Below are positions 63,137 through 64,000 of a stretch of DNA of 64,000 bases, piece after piece. Position numbers and translations under genes: made by a program. How positions within the stretch are numbered: position 1 is the stretch's first letter; the number at the start of each line of letters is the position of its first letter. This stretch comes from an uncultured Rhizobium sp. Lineage in GTDB: Bacteria; Pseudomonadota; Alphaproteobacteria; Rhizobiales; Rhizobiaceae. The stretch spans positions 36,210 to 100,209 of the forward strand of contig CAMFHE010000019.1 in assembly GCA_945952045.1 (NCBI GenBank), read 5' to 3'. The notes under the pieces were generated by a model. The model saw only the letters and a list, made by a program, of their open reading frames with translations. It ran no database searches and had not been told where the DNA came from.

Positions 63137-64000
63137 TTACGACGCGAGCGACATTTCCTGCCGGAGCGATTGCCCGCGGGAGGCGCCGACGACGGCATCG
63201 ACGTCCAGGATCAGCGCGACGCGGCCGTCGCCCAGGATCGTGGCGGCAGCGATGCCCGGCACATGCATGTAGTTTGCCTCAAGACTCTTAATGACAACCT
63301 GACGCTGGCCCTGAATTGCATCCACCATCAGCGCACGCTGGCCGCCGCCTTCGGATTCGACCAGCAGCGCCACGCCTTCGACAGGATTGGCCTGCTGGGT
63401 GCGGAAATTGAGGATGCGACCGACGTCCACCAACGGGCAGAACGAATTGCGGATGGAAATCAGCCGCTGCGTCGCGCCGAAGGAATGGATGGCCGAAGCT
63501 TCCGGCTGCAGCGTCTCGACGATGGCGGTGAGCGGCACGACCAGCGTCTGGCCGGCAACGGTGACCACCATGCCGTCGAGGACGGCGAGCGTCAGCGGCA
63601 GGCTCATCGAGAAGGTCGAGCCCTGGCCCGGCTTCGACTGGATGCTGATGCGACCGCCGAGCGCCTGGATCGAACGCTTGACCACGTCCATGCCCACGCC
63701 GCGACCGGACAGGTCCGAGACCTTGTCGGCGGTCGAGAAGCCGGCATGGAAGATCAGGTTGTCGATTTCCTCGTCCGACAGGTTGGCGTCGGCCGGGATC
63801 AGGTCGTTGTCGATCGCCTTCTGGCGCACCTTTTCGCGGTTGATGCCGGCGCCGTCGTCGGTGAGTTCGATGACGATGCGGCCCGAGCGATGCTTGGCGG
63901 TCAGGCGCACCGTGCCTTCCGGGTTCTTGCCGGCGGCGATGCGCTTTTCCGGCATTTCCAGGCCGTGGTCGACGGCGTTGCGGATCATGTGGGTCAGCGG
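63137..64000 (-). CDS. cheA: Chemotaxis histidine kinase CheA (C-terminal part, cut by the window edge)
   Basis: 287 codons of the C-terminal half. The frame runs off the window at the N-box (THMIRNAVDHGLE). The ATP-binding G1 and G2 boxes follow (ELTDDGAGIN; LSGRGVGMDVV), then the regulatory CheW-like domain (LAVLDGMVVTVAGQTLVVPLTAIVETLQ to LILDVDAVV). The P1 phosphotransfer, P2 and most of the dimerisation domains lie outside. It phosphorylates CheY1, CheY2 and CheB. First gene of the visible che segment. Confidence 0.97.
   Translation of the reverse strand, partial: PLTHMIRNAVDHGLEMPEKRIAAGKNPEGTVRLTAKHRSGRIVIELTDDGAGINREKVRQKAIDNDLIPADANLSDEEIDNLIFHAGFSTADKVSDLSGRGVGMDVVKRSIQALGGRISIQSKPGQGSTFSMSLPLTLAVLDGMVVTVAGQTLVVPLTAIVETLQPEASAIHSFGATQRLISIRNSFCPLVDVGRILNFRTQQANPVEGVALLVESEGGGQRALMVDAIQGQRQVVIKSLEANYMHVPGIAAATILGDGRVALILDVDAVVGASRGQSLRQEMSLAS

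Overview
The window is a stretch of alphaproteobacterial chromosome from a member of the Rhizobiaceae; the genus is not resolved. The evidence is high GC with GC-rich third codon positions, a VisN/VisR/Rem flagellar hierarchy, MotC/MotE/MotD motor proteins, a multi-flagellin array and CheT. As I recall it, the same overall order (zwf-pgl-edd, agl, flagellar cluster, che) occurs in Sinorhizobium meliloti and Agrobacterium. I see no mobile element, CRISPR array, tRNA or rRNA.

Region 1 (1-5.5 kb, + strand): a FAD-dependent amine/amino-acid oxidase, then the Entner-Doudoroff set zwf-pgl-edd, closed by a bidirectional terminator. A small PilZ-like gene faces it on the - strand. Region 2 (6-14 kb): the alpha-glucoside uptake operon aglEFGAK on the - strand, with the divergent LacI-type repressor gene aglR. 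Two AAGCGCTT operator-like palindromes lie in the shared intergenic region and a related inverted repeat lies beyond aglK. Region 3 (14-17.4 kb): a VOC/glyoxalase-fold protein, folD, and a polysaccharide co-polymerase-like membrane protein.

Region 4 (17.5-59.2 kb): an almost complete flagellar regulon. It holds the export gate (fliP, fliQ, fliR, flhA, flhB), the ATPase fliI with candidate fliH and fliJ, basal body (flgBC, fliE, flgFG, flgA, flgH, flgI, fliF), hook and junction (flgD, flgE, flgK, flgL, motD/fliK), switch (fliG, fliM, fliN), motor (motA, motB, motC, motE), rod assembly (flgJ, a lytic transglycosylase), regulators (visN, visR, rem, flbT, flaF) and four tandem flagellins. Most adjacent genes overlap by the ATGA type, so they form long translationally coupled operons separated by clear hairpin terminators. 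Region 5 (59.4-64 kb, - strand): the che operon cheA(partial)-cheW-cheR-cheB-cheY2-cheD-cheT, upstream of fliF.

The genes form one control chain: VisN/VisR at the top, then Rem for late genes, then FlaF/FlbT acting post-transcriptionally on flagellin. The most interesting signal I found is in the four flagellin leaders. Each has the same upstream box and the same short inverted repeat that would pair with its own Shine-Dalgarno sequence, with compensatory changes between copies. This could be the FlbT-responsive RNA element. A second strong signal is an 811-bp tract, identical base for base, shared by two of the four flagellin genes, with diverged ends. That pattern indicates gene conversion.
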